Origin: Pseudomonas muyukensis
GTDB taxonomy: Bacteria; Pseudomonadota; Gammaproteobacteria; Pseudomonadales; Pseudomonadaceae
Assembly (NCBI RefSeq): GCF_019139535.1
Contig: NZ_CP077073.1
Span: forward strand, 4,740,501 to 4,804,500
DNA length: 64,000 nt
Direction: 5' to 3'
Shown: piece after piece, positions 43,862 to 52,077 of the stretch
How the letters are laid out: every line of letters begins with the position of its first letter
How positions within the stretch are numbered: the stretch's first letter is position 1
Translations under genes and position numbers: made by a program
The notes under the pieces: model-generated
Told to the model about the DNA's origin: nothing
What the model saw: the letters and a program-made list of their open reading frames with translations, nothing else
Database searches by the model: none

Positions 43862-44782
43862 CTATGTCTCGGCGTGCAGCGCGGCGAAACCCTGCTGGTC
43901 GAGCTGCTGATGCCAGGCCTCCAGGGCGCGGCGTTTCAGGGCCTCGGCGGTGGTGTGGATATAGGTGGCGTCCAGGTCCTTCATGGCGTGGTTGAGCAGC
44001 AGCTCACCGACCATGTAATCCACACCGAGGTCGGTCCACGCCGTGCGGGCTACCTTCCTGAGGTCGTGGCTCGACCATGCGCCCTGGGCCAGGTCGCTGA
44101 ACAGGGTGCTGGCCTTGCTCGGGCTCAACGGCGCACCGTGGCTGCCGGGGAACAGCAACGGCCCCGTGTAGCCTTGGGCGGTCTGCAGGCGCTGGTAGCG
44201 GCGCAGCAGCGCACAGGCCTGGGCGGTCAGTGGCAGTGTGTGCTCAGCCTTGGTCTTGGTGTCGCTCGCCGGAATGAACCAGCGCCCCGCGTCGAGGTTG
44301 AGGTGGCGCCAGCGGGCCAGCCGGGTCTCCCCCAAGCGCGAGCCATGGCACAGCATCATCAACGCCAGCATGCTACCCGCCGGCTCGACCTCGAAACGTT
44401 CAGTCAGCCGTCCCAGCAGACCCGGCACATCATCCCCGCGCAGCCGCGCCGGCTTGGGCCGGATCCGCGTCCGCACGAAGTCGGTGAACTTCAGCGCCGC
44501 CAGCGGGTTGGCCGCCAGCAGCTCCAGGCGTAGGGCCTGACGGAACGCCACCGCGAGCACGCCATAGACCGAACGCACGAAGGACAGGGCGTAACGCTCC
44601 TGCAGCGGCCACATCAGCTGCTGGTCGATCAGTAGCTTGCTGACCGCGTCCAGGCGCTGCTCCCCCATCCACGCGTCCAAGCGCTTGAAGCCCTTGGTCT
44701 CGCCGTCCAGGTCACGCAGTTCGGCCAGGGCCTGTTGCGCGGTGGCGATCACCTCGGCGGTGGGAGCGCCCGCCTCCACCAT
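43862..44782 (-). pseudogene. Tyrosine recombinase fragment B (catalytic part)
   Basis: A 306-residue frame with a full tyrosine-recombinase catalytic domain: box I Arg in CHGSRLGETRLARW, Lys in SDTKTKAEHTLPL, HDLRK (HxxR), and the final LLNHAMKDLDATYIHTT with the His and nucleophile Tyr. The N-terminal arm-binding domain expected upstream is missing. The same frame is open without a start codon for about 20 more codons (EWGVIRHILDIAGQAET), then hits a stop inside fragment A. It therefore looks like a 5'-truncated integrase, in a different frame from fragment A. Confidence 0.75.
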
Positions 44783-44820
44783 GGTCTCGGCCTGGCCGGC
44801 AATGTCGAGAATGTGGCGGA

Positions 44821-45477
44821 TTACGCCCCACTCCTTGCCGTCTCCACCGCCAGCTCAATGAACACCGGAAGCTGCGCATTCATCTGGCCTGCAGTTTTGT
44901 AGAGAGCCTTGAGCTCCGCCGGTGTCGGCCGCCTATCCCTCTCCTTGCTGCCCCTCGACATCCGGATCGCTCGGCACGGGTTGGTCAGACCTTCAATACC
45001 CCACTCCTTGGTGGCCACCGTATACAGGTGGCTAATCACAGCTAGGTTGAGGCGAACAGTCGCAGTGGACTTCCCCTCCTTGAGTTCGGCATCTCGATAC
45101 GCGGCCATATCGCTGGAGCGAATGGCGGCCAGGCCCTTGCTGGCCAGCTTGTGCTCCTTCCACTTCCTGATGCGGACCTCTTCCTGCTTGGCGCCTTTCT
45201 TGGTCGAGGTCACCTCGGACATATACCGGTCCAGGGCCTCGGAGAGCGTGGTGCTCTCGGCCTCGCGCATATCGACGAAGCGCGCTCGAGACATGTCGCC
45301 CTCGACCTCGGCAGCCCATCGCTGGGCTTCTGCCTTGGTGTCGAAAGTGGCGGAAAGAGTTGGATATCCTTTGCGGCGGATCTGGGCGCGCCAGGCGTCG
45401 CCGCGCTTTTCGTAGTAGGCCTTGGCGGAATGATATCGAACGCTTGGGGGAATATCACCCTCCCCCAATTCCCCCAA
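44821..45477 (-). pseudogene. Tyrosine recombinase fragment A (N-terminal part)
   Basis: A 218-residue frame with an arm-binding/AP2-like start (YHSAKAYYEKRGDAWRAQIRRKGYPTLSATFDTKAEAQRWAAEVEGDMSRARFVD) and the core-binding SAM-like domain (TLSEALDRYMSEVTSTKKGAKQEEVRIRKWKEHKLASKGLAAIRSSDMAAYRDAEL...NPCRAIRMSRGSKERDRRPTPAELKALY). It stops at ELAVETARSGA, where the catalytic box I should begin, so no catalytic residue remains. It is adjacent to the right arm repeat and the tRNA, the normal place for an element's integrase. Confidence 0.8.
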
Positions 45478-45487
45478 AATTCCCCCA
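45466..45487. repeat. Right arm-type direct repeat
   Basis: Identical to 34075-34096. Together with the preceding TCCCCCAATT there are three ATTCCCCCA-like units here, between integrase fragment A and the attachment repeat, overlapping the latter by 3 bp. Confidence 0.75.
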
Positions 45488-45596
45488 AACGAAAAAAGCC
45501 CCGAGGGCTATACAGCGCTCGGGGCCTTTAATATGGCGGAGAGATAGGGATTTGAACCCTAGGTACTGTTGCCAGTACAACGGATTTCGAATCCGT
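45485..45596. repeat. Right attachment repeat (reconstituted tRNA 3' part plus terminator)
   Basis: Perfect 112-bp direct copy of 33862-33973. It completes the functional tRNA-Ser gene, so this copy was brought by the element. Confidence 0.93.
45492..45525 (-). terminator. Terminator of tRNA-Ser
   Basis: On the minus strand, GCCCCGAG ... CTCGGGGC closes a stem followed by six T residues, 9 bp after the tRNA 3' end. Confidence 0.85.
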
Positions 45597-45623
45597 CCCG
45601 TTCGACCACTCCGGCATCTCTCC
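45534..45623 (-). tRNA. tRNA-Ser (anticodon CGA)
   Basis: A 90-nt gene, minus strand. The acceptor stem GGAGAGA/TCTCTCC pairs, and the encoded CCA end is present. The anticodon loop in GGATTCGAAATCC gives CGA, which reads UCG. A long variable arm (TGTACTGGCAACAGTACC region) and a TTCAAAT T-loop identify a class II serine tRNA. Its 3' 63 nt are duplicated at 33911-33973 by the integrated element. Confidence 0.97.
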
Positions 45624-45714
45624 AATGCCGCGCATCATACCAGCGATTTCTTGAAAGGCAAACCTTTTTTGAAAAAAAATCGCGTGGTATCAGGCGCTTG
45701 CGTGAACGCGCCGC

Positions 45715-46425
45715 TTACAGCGGCACGCCCAGGCGCTTGGCAACTTCTTCGTAGGCTTCAATGACGTCGCCCAGGCCCTGGCGGAAGCGGTCCTTGTCCA
45801 TCTTCTTGCGGGTTTCCTTGTCCCACAGGCGGCAGCCGTCCGGGCTGAACTCGTCGCCCAGGACGATCTGGCCGTGGAACACGCCGAATTCCAGCTTGAA
45901 GTCGACCAGCAGCAGGCCTGCGTCATCGAACAGCTTGCTCAGCACCTCGTTGACCTTCAGCGACAGCTTCTTCATCTCGACCAGCTGCTCGGCGGTGCCC
46001 CAGCCGAACGCGACAACGTGGGATTCGTTGATGAAGGGGTCGCCCTTCTCGTCGTTCTTCAGGAACAGCTCGAAGGTCGACGGCTCCAGCTTGATGCCTT
46101 CCTCGACGCCCAGGCGCTTGACCAGGCTACCGGCTGCGTAGTTGCGCACCACGCACTCGACCGGAATCATGTCGAGCTTCTTCACCAGGCACTCGTTGTC
46201 GCCCAGCAGCTTGTCGAACTGGGTCGGCACGCCGGCTTCTTCGAGCTTCTGCATGATGAAGGCGTTGAACTTGTTGTTCACCATGCCCTTGCGGTCCAGC
46301 TGCTCGATGCGCTTGCCGTCGAACGCCGAGGTGTCGTTACGGAACAGCAGGATCAAGCGGTCGGCGTCGTCGGTCTGGTAAACCGATTTGGCCTTGCCGC
46401 GGTAGAGTTCGTCGCGTTTTTCCAT
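45715..46425 (-). CDS. purC: Phosphoribosylaminoimidazole-succinocarboxamide synthase
   Basis: A 236-residue SAICAR synthase of de novo purine synthesis that joins CAIR with aspartate using ATP. It starts [39 protein letters not shown], and contains [35 protein letters not shown] and [14 protein letters not shown], the ATP/metal and substrate motifs. The start at 46425 is the standard one; the upstream extension is shadow. It is the last gene of the leftward dapA-bamC-MBL-purC unit and lies next to the tRNA. Confidence 0.97.
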   Translation of the reverse strand: MEKRDELYRGKAKSVYQTDDADRLILLFRNDTSAFDGKRIEQLDRKGMVNNKFNAFIMQKLEEAGVPTQFDKLLGDNECLVKKLDMIPVECVVRNYAAGSLVKRLGVEEGIKLEPSTFELFLKNDEKGDPFINESHVVAFGWGTAEQLVEMKKLSLKVNEVLSKLFDDAGLLLVDFKLEFGVFHGQIVLGDEFSPDGCRLWDKETRKKMDKDRFRQGLGDVIEAYEEVAKRLGVPL

Positions 46426-46454
46426 GATGGGCTCCGCTTGCTTGAGTAGGTGGG

Positions 46455-47213
46455 CTAGGCGATCTGGCGCCAGTCGAGCCCATGGTCCTGGTTGGCCACC
46501 TGGAGCCAGTCCGGGTCGCACCCGAGGGTGTCGACAAAGCACTGGCGGGCCAGATGTGGCAGGTTGTTCTTGCTGCTGAGGTGGGCCAGCACCAGGTGCT
46601 GCAGGTGCTGCCAGCCCAGCTCGGCCACCAGGCTCGCGGCCTGGTGGTTGTTCAAATGTCCCTGGCTGCCGCCGACCCGCAACTTGAGAAAGTGCGGGTA
46701 ATGACCGCGGGCCAGCAGGTCCCGGCAATGATTGGCCTCGATCAGCAGTGCATCCAGCCCCTGGTAACGCGACAACAGGTGGTAGTCGTAGCTGCCCAGG
46801 TCGGTAAGCATGCCGAAACGCCGGCGGCCATCGCTGATCACGTACTGCAACGGCTCGTAGGCATCGTGCTCGACCCGCGTGGCGCTGACCTGCAGGTCAC
46901 CGACTGGCAGCACATCGCCACAACCGAGGAAACCAGCCACGTCCACCGGCTTGCGCAGGCCGCGCAATGTGCCTTGGCTCATGTAGACCGGTACATTGTA
47001 GCGGCGCGACAGCAACCCTACCCCATGCACGTGGTCGGCATGTTCGTGGGTCACCAGCACCGCGCTCAATTGCCGGGGCGAGACCCCGAGCAGCGCCAGG
47101 CGCCGCTCGGTTTCGCGTAGCGAGAAGCCGCAGTCGACCAGGATGAAGGTGTCACCACTGGCAATCAGCGTGCCGTTTCCCTGGCTACCGCTTCCAAGAA
47201 CCGCGAAGCGCAC
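46455..47213 (-). CDS. MBL fold metallo-hydrolase (YycJ-like)
   Basis: A 252-residue metallo-beta-lactamase-fold protein. The zinc motif [23 protein letters not shown], preceded by [43 protein letters not shown], is typical of the YycJ/WalJ group; later ligands are in LTDLGSYD and EANHC, HLSSKNN. Relatives are 5'-3' double-strand DNA exonucleases or cyclic phosphodiesterases. Translation begins at GTG directly after the bamC stop (TAAGTG), so the genes are coupled. Confidence 0.88.
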   Translation of the reverse strand: MRFAVLGSGSQGNGTLIASGDTFILVDCGFSLRETERRLALLGVSPRQLSAVLVTHEHADHVHGVGLLSRRYNVPVYMSQGTLRGLRKPVDVAGFLGCGDVLPVGDLQVSATRVEHDAYEPLQYVISDGRRRFGMLTDLGSYDYHLLSRYQGLDALLIEANHCRDLLARGHYPHFLKLRVGGSQGHLNNHQAASLVAELGWQHLQHLVLAHLSSKNNLPHLARQCFVDTLGCDPDWLQVANQDHGLDWRQIA

Positions 47214-48329
47214 TTAGCCCAGACGGTCCTGGATGGCGCTCAGCACGCGGCGGGCGACATCGGCCGGGGCCACGGTGTTGATGTTCTTCTCGACGGTCAC
47301 CTGGACGTTCTCACCCACCTTGCTCAGGCGAACCTGGTAGCGCTCGGCACGGGCCTCACGCTCTTCCTTGCTCGGCTCGCTGCCGAACAGGCGGCTGAAG
47401 AAGCCAGGCTCCTTCTGCTTGTCGTCGGGCTTCTCGGACAGGTTGATGTAGTACAGGCCCAGGCTGCGGTTGATGTCCTCGACGCGCCATTCGCCCTGCT
47501 CCAGGGCGCGGCCCACGCCAGACCAGGCGCGGTCCAGGTCGGATCCGAGGTACAGCACCGGGTTGCCGCTGCCGTCCTCGCTCAGGCTGACCTGGCTCGG
47601 CGCATCGAAGTCGCGGGCGGCGAGCAGCGAGACCGAACCGCCCTTCTCGGCGCTGCGGTTCATGCTGGCGAGCATTTCATCGACCAGCAGCGCGTCGGCG
47701 CCGGTGTTGCTGGAAGTCGACGGGAACTCAGGCTCGGCAGTGCTGCCGGCCGGGCGCTCGACGCTGACGATGTACACCTCGGAGGTATTGCGTTGCACGC
47801 CAGGCTCCATGCGCACCCGCACCCGGACTTCGCTGTCCGGGCTGCTGGAGGCACTGGCCAGGCGCTGGCCGAGGGACGCCGACAGCTCGTCGAAACGCTG
47901 CCAGGTGGTGTTGAATTCGCCTGTTTGCGGACGCTCTTCGGCGATGCGGAAACCGTTGTCTTCGAAGAACTGGCGGGTCACCGGCCAGACTTCGGCCGGC
48001 GAGCGCTGGGCCAGCACCCAACGGCTGCTGCCACTGCGCTGCAGGCTGAAATCGCTGATGTTGGCGGTGGCCGACAGCGGTTGCGGGCGCGGCACCTCGA
48101 ACTCGCCGGTGGCGCGATCGTCGGCGACGTTGCGCGGGATCGGCAGCAGCGGGTCCAGGCGCTTGACGTTGCTGGCGTCCGGCGGCAGCTGCATCGGCGC
48201 GGTCGGGTGCGCCTGCAGGTAATCGCTGCCGCGGTCGCGGAAATAGCCATCCTCGCCCCAAAGCCAGCCGCACCCGCTGGTGCTGGAGATGATCAGGGCG
48301 AGAGCGGAAAGACCAGCCAGTCGCTTCAT
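47214..48329 (-). CDS. bamC: Outer membrane protein assembly factor BamC
   Basis: A 371-residue lipoprotein subunit of the BAM complex that inserts beta-barrel proteins into the outer membrane. The lipobox in MKRLAGLSALALIISSTSGCGWLWGEDGYFRDRGSDYLQAHPTAPMQLPPD places the lipidated Cys at ~20, followed by the unstructured N-terminal segment that contacts BamD and two helix-grip domains (SPAEVWPVTRQFFEDNGFRIAEERPQTGEFNTTWQ; LDRAWSGVGRALEQGEWRVEDINRSLGLYYINL). The start at 48329 has GAGGAAG upstream. Directly after dapA, the usual gammaproteobacterial order. Confidence 0.95.
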   Translation of the reverse strand: MKRLAGLSALALIISSTSGCGWLWGEDGYFRDRGSDYLQAHPTAPMQLPPDASNVKRLDPLLPIPRNVADDRATGEFEVPRPQPLSATANISDFSLQRSGSSRWVLAQRSPAEVWPVTRQFFEDNGFRIAEERPQTGEFNTTWQRFDELSASLGQRLASASSSPDSEVRVRVRMEPGVQRNTSEVYIVSVERPAGSTAEPEFPSTSSNTGADALLVDEMLASMNRSAEKGGSVSLLAARDFDAPSQVSLSEDGSGNPVLYLGSDLDRAWSGVGRALEQGEWRVEDINRSLGLYYINLSEKPDDKQKEPGFFSRLFGSEPSKEEREARAERYQVRLSKVGENVQVTVEKNINTVAPADVARRVLSAIQDRLG

Positions 48330-48346
48330 GCGGTGTACTTCCTCGT

Positions 48347-49234
48347 TTAAACCAGTACGCCGGACTGGCGCAAGGCAGTACGGACTTTTTCGTGACAGCC
48401 TTCGCTCAGCCAGGTCAGCGGCAGGCGGATACCTTTGTGCATCAGGCCCATTTCCACGAGCGCCCATTTCACCGGAATCGGGTTGGCCTCGCAGAACAGG
48501 TCCTTGTGCAGCGGCATGAGTTTTTCGTTGATTGCGCGGGCCTTCTCGGCATTGCCCGCAAGGGCGGCCTCGCACAGGTCGGCCATTTCGCGCGGGGCGA
48601 CGTTGGCCGTGACGGAGATGTTGCCTTTACCGCCCATCAGGATCAGCTCGACAGCGGTCGGATCGTCGCCGGACAGGACGATGAAGTCCTTGTCGACGCC
48701 GTCCAGGATCTGCTTGCCACGGGCCAGGTCGCCGGTGGCTTCCTTGATGCCGATGATGTTCTTGACCTTCGACAGGCGGATCACGGTGTCGGCCTGCATG
48801 TCGCAGGAGGTGCGGCCGGGCACGTTGTAGAGGATCTGCGGGATGTCGACGGCTTCGGCGATGTGCTTGAAGTGCTGGTACAGGCCTTCCTGGGTCGGCT
48901 TGTTGTAGTACGGGACGACCAGCAGGCAGGCGTCGGCGCCGGCATTCTTGGCATTCTTGGTCAGGTGCACGGCTTCGGCGGTGGAGTTGGCACCGGTGCC
49001 GGCGATCACCGGGATCCGCTTGCTGCTGTGCTTGACCCGCTCGACCACATGCTTGATGACCAGGATGTGTTCTTCGACATCCAGGGTGGCGGACTCGCCG
49101 GTGGTGCCGACAGCTACGATCGCGTGGGTGCCGTTTTCCAGGTGGAAGTCTACAAGTTTGTCGAGGCTGTCCCAGTCCAGACGCCCTTGTGCATCCATGG
49201 GTGTGACCAACGCCACCATACTGCCCGCAATCAT
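48347..49234 (-). CDS. dapA: 4-hydroxy-tetrahydrodipicolinate synthase
   Basis: A 295-residue TIM-barrel enzyme condensing pyruvate with aspartate semialdehyde on the lysine/meso-DAP pathway. Motifs: [51 protein letters not shown], catalytic Tyr in [19 protein letters not shown], Schiff-base Lys in [39 protein letters not shown]. The start at 49234 has GCAGGAG upstream. First gene of the dapA-bamC-MBL-purC unit, divergent from gcvR. Confidence 0.97.
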   Translation of the reverse strand: MIAGSMVALVTPMDAQGRLDWDSLDKLVDFHLENGTHAIVAVGTTGESATLDVEEHILVIKHVVERVKHSSKRIPVIAGTGANSTAEAVHLTKNAKNAGADACLLVVPYYNKPTQEGLYQHFKHIAEAVDIPQILYNVPGRTSCDMQADTVIRLSKVKNIIGIKEATGDLARGKQILDGVDKDFIVLSGDDPTAVELILMGGKGNISVTANVAPREMADLCEAALAGNAEKARAINEKLMPLHKDLFCEANPIPVKWALVEMGLMHKGIRLPLTWLSEGCHEKVRTALRQSGVLV

Positions 49235-49493
49235 GTAATTGCTCCTGCCGGAAAAAGAGAGCGGTAATGGTACTGGGGGCATCGGCCTTGCACAAGCGAA
49301 GCAGGCGGGCGGAGCATTCCCCTTCGCGCCGCTTTTCGCTACCCTTGATCCTTTGATTGGTACAGCGCGGCCCGCCGGGCCGTCGACAGTGCTCCTCGCC
49401 TGCGCCCACCGCCGCCCGAACCGGCCGCGGCCCCGCCGAAAACGAGGCCTGCCCCGGTCCAGTACCGACCGCTCATCGCTTTAGGAATGCTGC

Positions 49494-50054
49494 ATGTCCT
49501 CCCCCACCGTTCGCGAACAATTCCTCGTCATCAGCGCCCTGGGTCCCAACCCCATGGAGCTGGCCAATGTCCTGAGCCGCGCGGCCTTCGACAATCGTTG
49601 CGCGGTGGTCACCTCGCGCCTGACCCGCCACGGCGAAACCAGCGCCCTGGTGCTGCAGGTCGGCGGCAGCTGGGACGCCCTGGCGCGCCTGGAGGCGACC
49701 CTGCCTGGCCTGGGCAAGAAGCACGGCCTGACCCTGGACGTGGTGCGCAGCGCCGACCAGGAAGTACGCCCGCAGGCCCTGCCCTACGTGGCCTATGTCA
49801 GTGCCGCCTACCGCCCGGACATCATCAACGAGCTGTGCCAGTTCTTCCTCGACCACCGTGTCGAGCTGGAAGCCATGACCTGCGACACCTACCTGGCGCC
49901 GCAGACCGGCAGCAGCATGCTCAACGCCCAGTTCACCGTGATCCTGCCGGCTGGCACCCAGATCAGCTGGCTGCGCGACCAGTTCCTGGACTTCGCCGAT
50001 GCCCTGAACCTGGACGCGCTGATCGAACCGTGGCGCCCACAGAACCCTGTGTAA
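49494..50054 (+). CDS. gcvR: Glycine cleavage system transcriptional repressor, ACT domains
   Basis: A 186-residue protein with two ACT domains: FLVISALGPNPMELANVLSRAAFDNRCAVVTSRLTRHGETSALVLQVGGSWDALARLE (residues ~10-75) and PYVAYVSAAYRPDIINELCQFFLDHRVELEAMTCDTYLAPQTGSSMLNAQFTVILP (~95-160). It has no HTH, as for GcvR, which acts by binding another regulator; no gcvA is seen here, so the regulatory target is uncertain. It lies 10 bp before bcp, an association I recall in pseudomonads. Confidence 0.88.
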   Translation: MSSPTVREQFLVISALGPNPMELANVLSRAAFDNRCAVVTSRLTRHGETSALVLQVGGSWDALARLEATLPGLGKKHGLTLDVVRSADQEVRPQALPYVAYVSAAYRPDIINELCQFFLDHRVELEAMTCDTYLAPQTGSSMLNAQFTVILPAGTQISWLRDQFLDFADALNLDALIEPWRPQNPV

Positions 50055-50064
50055 GGAAACTCCC

Positions 50065-50538
50065 ATGGCCGTAGCCATCGACCAACCCGTCAGCGACTTC
50101 CAGGTTCAGGCCACCAGCGGCCAGACCGTCAGCCTTGCCGAGCTCAAGGGCCAGCAGGTGGTGCTGTACTTCTATCCCAAGGACAGCACCCCGGGCTGCA
50201 CCACCGAGGGCCAGGGCTTTCGCGACCAGCATGCGGCGTTCCAGGCGGTCAACACCCTGGTGTTCGGCGTGTCGCGTGACGGCATCAAGTCCCACGAGAA
50301 CTTCAAGGCCAAGCAGGCGTTCCCCTTCGAGCTGATCAGCGACAAGGACGAAGCCCTGTGCCAGCTGTTCGACGTGATCAAGCTGAAGAAGCTGTACGGC
50401 AAGGAATACATGGGCGTGGACCGCAGCACCTTCCTCATCGACAAGGACGGTGTGCTGCGCCAGGAGTGGCGTGGGGTGAAGGTGCCGGGGCATGTGGATG
50501 CCGTGCTGGCGGCGGCGCAGGCCCTGAACAAGGCTTGA
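50065..50538 (+). CDS. bcp: Peroxiredoxin, BCP/PrxQ family
   Basis: A 157-residue thiol peroxidase that reduces H2O2 and organic peroxides. The peroxidatic Cys is in VVLYFYPKDSTPGCTTEGQGFRDQH (residue ~46). The resolving Cys that many BCPs have five residues later is absent (Gln-Gly there), so it may be a 1-Cys type or use the Cys in EALCQLFDVIK as partner. The C-terminus WRGVKVPGHVDAVL is typical. It is co-transcribed with gcvR and ends at the REP hairpin. Confidence 0.95.
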   Translation: MAVAIDQPVSDFQVQATSGQTVSLAELKGQQVVLYFYPKDSTPGCTTEGQGFRDQHAAFQAVNTLVFGVSRDGIKSHENFKAKQAFPFELISDKDEALCQLFDVIKLKKLYGKEYMGVDRSTFLIDKDGVLRQEWRGVKVPGHVDAVLAAAQALNKA

Positions 50539-50560
50539 TATCGTTGGGGGCGCCTTGCGC

Positions 50561-50618
50561 CCCTATCGCGACACAAGGCCGCTCCTACAGGTAGGAGCGG
50601 CCTTGTGTCGCGATAGGG
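50561..50618. repeat. Perfect inverted REP pair (28-bp arms)
   Basis: Two perfectly complementary 28-bp arms, 50561-50588 and 50591-50618, separated by AG, between convergent genes. The nearby GGGGGCGCCTTGCGCCCC and AGGGCTGCAAAGCAGCCCT hairpins flank it. Probably a bidirectional terminator or cruciform. Confidence 0.92.
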
Positions 50619-50639
50619 CTGCAAAGCAGCCCTCAGCGA

Positions 50640-51710
50640 TTACAACATCGGCGCGACCGATGCGTCCTGCCGCGGCCAGGCATCCAGCACCGCCTTGAAC
50701 AGCGTCGCCAGCGGGATCGCGAAAAAGATCCCCCAGAACCCCCACAGCCCGCCGAACAGCAGCACCGCGCAGATGATCGCCACCGGGTGCAGGCTCACCG
50801 CCTCGGAAAACAGTAGCGGCACCAGCACGTTGCCATCCAGCGCCTGGATGATCGCGTACACCGCCATCAGGTAGATGAACTGGTCACCCCAGCCCCACTG
50901 GAACAACGCGATCAGCGTCACCGGCACGGTCACCACCACCGCGCCGACATACGGCACCACCACCGACAGGCCCACCAGCAGCGCCAGCAGGGCGGCATAG
51001 TTGAGGCCCAGGGTGATGAAGGCGATATACGTGGCAATGCCACAGATCAGAATCTCGATGCCCTTGCCGCGAATGTAGTTGGCGATCTGCCGGTTCATCT
51101 CGTCGCCCACCCGGTTGAGCAGCGTACGCTCACGGGGCAGGTAGCCACTGACCCAGCGCCCGATCAGCTCGCGGTCCTTGAGGAAGAAGAACACCAGGAT
51201 CGGCACCAGCACCAGGTAGATCATCGCGTTGACCAGCAACGGCAGGCTCGACAGCGAGAAGGTCAGCGCCCATTGGCCGAACTTGCCGATCTCGCCGCGC
51301 ACCGACTCGATGGCGCGCAGCACCTGCTCGTCCGATACCAGATGCGGATAGCGCTCGGGCAGCAGCAGCAACAGCGACTGCCACTTGCCGAGCATCCCCG
51401 GTAGTTCGTTGAACAGGGTGATCAGCTGATGCCAGAGCAACGGCACCAGTACCAGCAGGAACACCGCCAGCGCGCCCATGAACAGGGCGAACACCAGCCA
51501 GACCGCCAGCCGGGTCGGTACTTTCAGACGCTCCAGGGCGTTGACCAGCCCCTGCATCAGAAACGCCAGGACCATGCCCGCCAACACCGGCGCGAGCATG
51601 CCACCCAGGGTCAGCACCACGGCGAAGGCCAGGACCAGCAGGACCGCCAGCACCACCGCCTCCTCATCGGAGAAGTAGCGCTGCATCCAGTCGCGAAGCA
51701 CTTTGAACAT
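50640..51710 (-). CDS. AI-2E/PerM family membrane permease
   Basis: A 356-residue inner-membrane protein with about 7-8 helices. It opens MFKVLRDWMQRYFSDEEAVVLAVLLVLAFAVVLTLGGMLAPVLAGMVLAFLMQGLVNALERL, with the later motifs LVPILVFFFLKDRELIGRWV, VPYVGAVVVTVPVTLIALFQWG and LVPLLFSEAVSLHPVAIICAVLLFGGLWGFWGIFFAIPLATLFKAV of the family. The start at 51710 has AAGGAT upstream. Substrates of PerM homologues are mostly unknown. Only 20 bp separate it from the TusA-like gene, so they are likely co-transcribed. Confidence 0.88.
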   Translation of the reverse strand: MFKVLRDWMQRYFSDEEAVVLAVLLVLAFAVVLTLGGMLAPVLAGMVLAFLMQGLVNALERLKVPTRLAVWLVFALFMGALAVFLLVLVPLLWHQLITLFNELPGMLGKWQSLLLLLPERYPHLVSDEQVLRAIESVRGEIGKFGQWALTFSLSSLPLLVNAMIYLVLVPILVFFFLKDRELIGRWVSGYLPRERTLLNRVGDEMNRQIANYIRGKGIEILICGIATYIAFITLGLNYAALLALLVGLSVVVPYVGAVVVTVPVTLIALFQWGWGDQFIYLMAVYAIIQALDGNVLVPLLFSEAVSLHPVAIICAVLLFGGLWGFWGIFFAIPLATLFKAVLDAWPRQDASVAPML

Positions 51711-51730
51711 TGACGATCCTTGGGAAAGAC

Positions 51731-51970
51731 TCAGGCCTTGCGCAGCCAATAGGTGTACACGCCGGCCTCGGCCGTTTCGCGCAGCAGCGTATGACCGGCC
51801 AACTGGGCAAAAGTGCGGAAGTCACGCTGGGAGCCACTGTCGGTGGCGATCACCTTGAGCACCGCGCCACTAGCCAGGCGATTGAGCTCCATCTTGGCCT
51901 TGAGCAGTGGCAATGGGCAGTTCAGACCGCTGGCGTCGAGCTCGGCGTCGCAGGTCGGGGTGTCACTCAT
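51731..51970 (-). CDS. TusA/SirA-like sulfurtransferase family protein
   Basis: A 79-residue SirA-fold protein. The CPxP motif is present in ELDASGLNCPLPLLKAKMELNRLASGAVLKVIATDSGSQRDFRTFAQLAGHTLL (Cys ~17), so sulfur transfer is possible. The start at 51970 is chosen because members begin just before the first strand. Co-directional with the permease. Whether it serves tRNA thiolation or selenium or sulfur handling is unknown. Confidence 0.88.
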   Translation of the reverse strand: MSDTPTCDAELDASGLNCPLPLLKAKMELNRLASGAVLKVIATDSGSQRDFRTFAQLAGHTLLRETAEAGVYTYWLRKA

Positions 51971-52077
51971 CGGGCGCGTCTCCGGGGTATGAGCAGAAAG
52001 GTTTGCTAGGATACCGCCACTGGTCGGCATCGCGCGACCCGGCTACAGTAAGGCTTTTGATCGACGCGAGCTTCTGC

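Larger units (their letters stand above)
33862..45596. mobile_element. Decayed integrative element in tRNA-Ser(CGA), about 11.6 kb
   Basis: Bounded by the 112-bp direct repeat. It has integrase sequences at the tRNA-proximal end pointing leftward away from the tRNA gene, arm-type repeats at both ends, lower and uneven GC, several broken genes (LysR, pagL, both integrases) and cargo unrelated to the flanks. The flanking core genes (mqo/xenA side and purC side) look like a continuous chromosomal backbone interrupted here. No conjugation, replication or phage structural genes are present, so it is a genomic islet or a remnant, not a complete ICE or prophage. Confidence 0.88.

Noticed and set aside
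33862..45596. Element interpreted as a prophage or ICE
   Set aside because: No capsid, tail, lysis, relaxase, type IV secretion or replication genes are recognisable; only integrase fragments and cargo.
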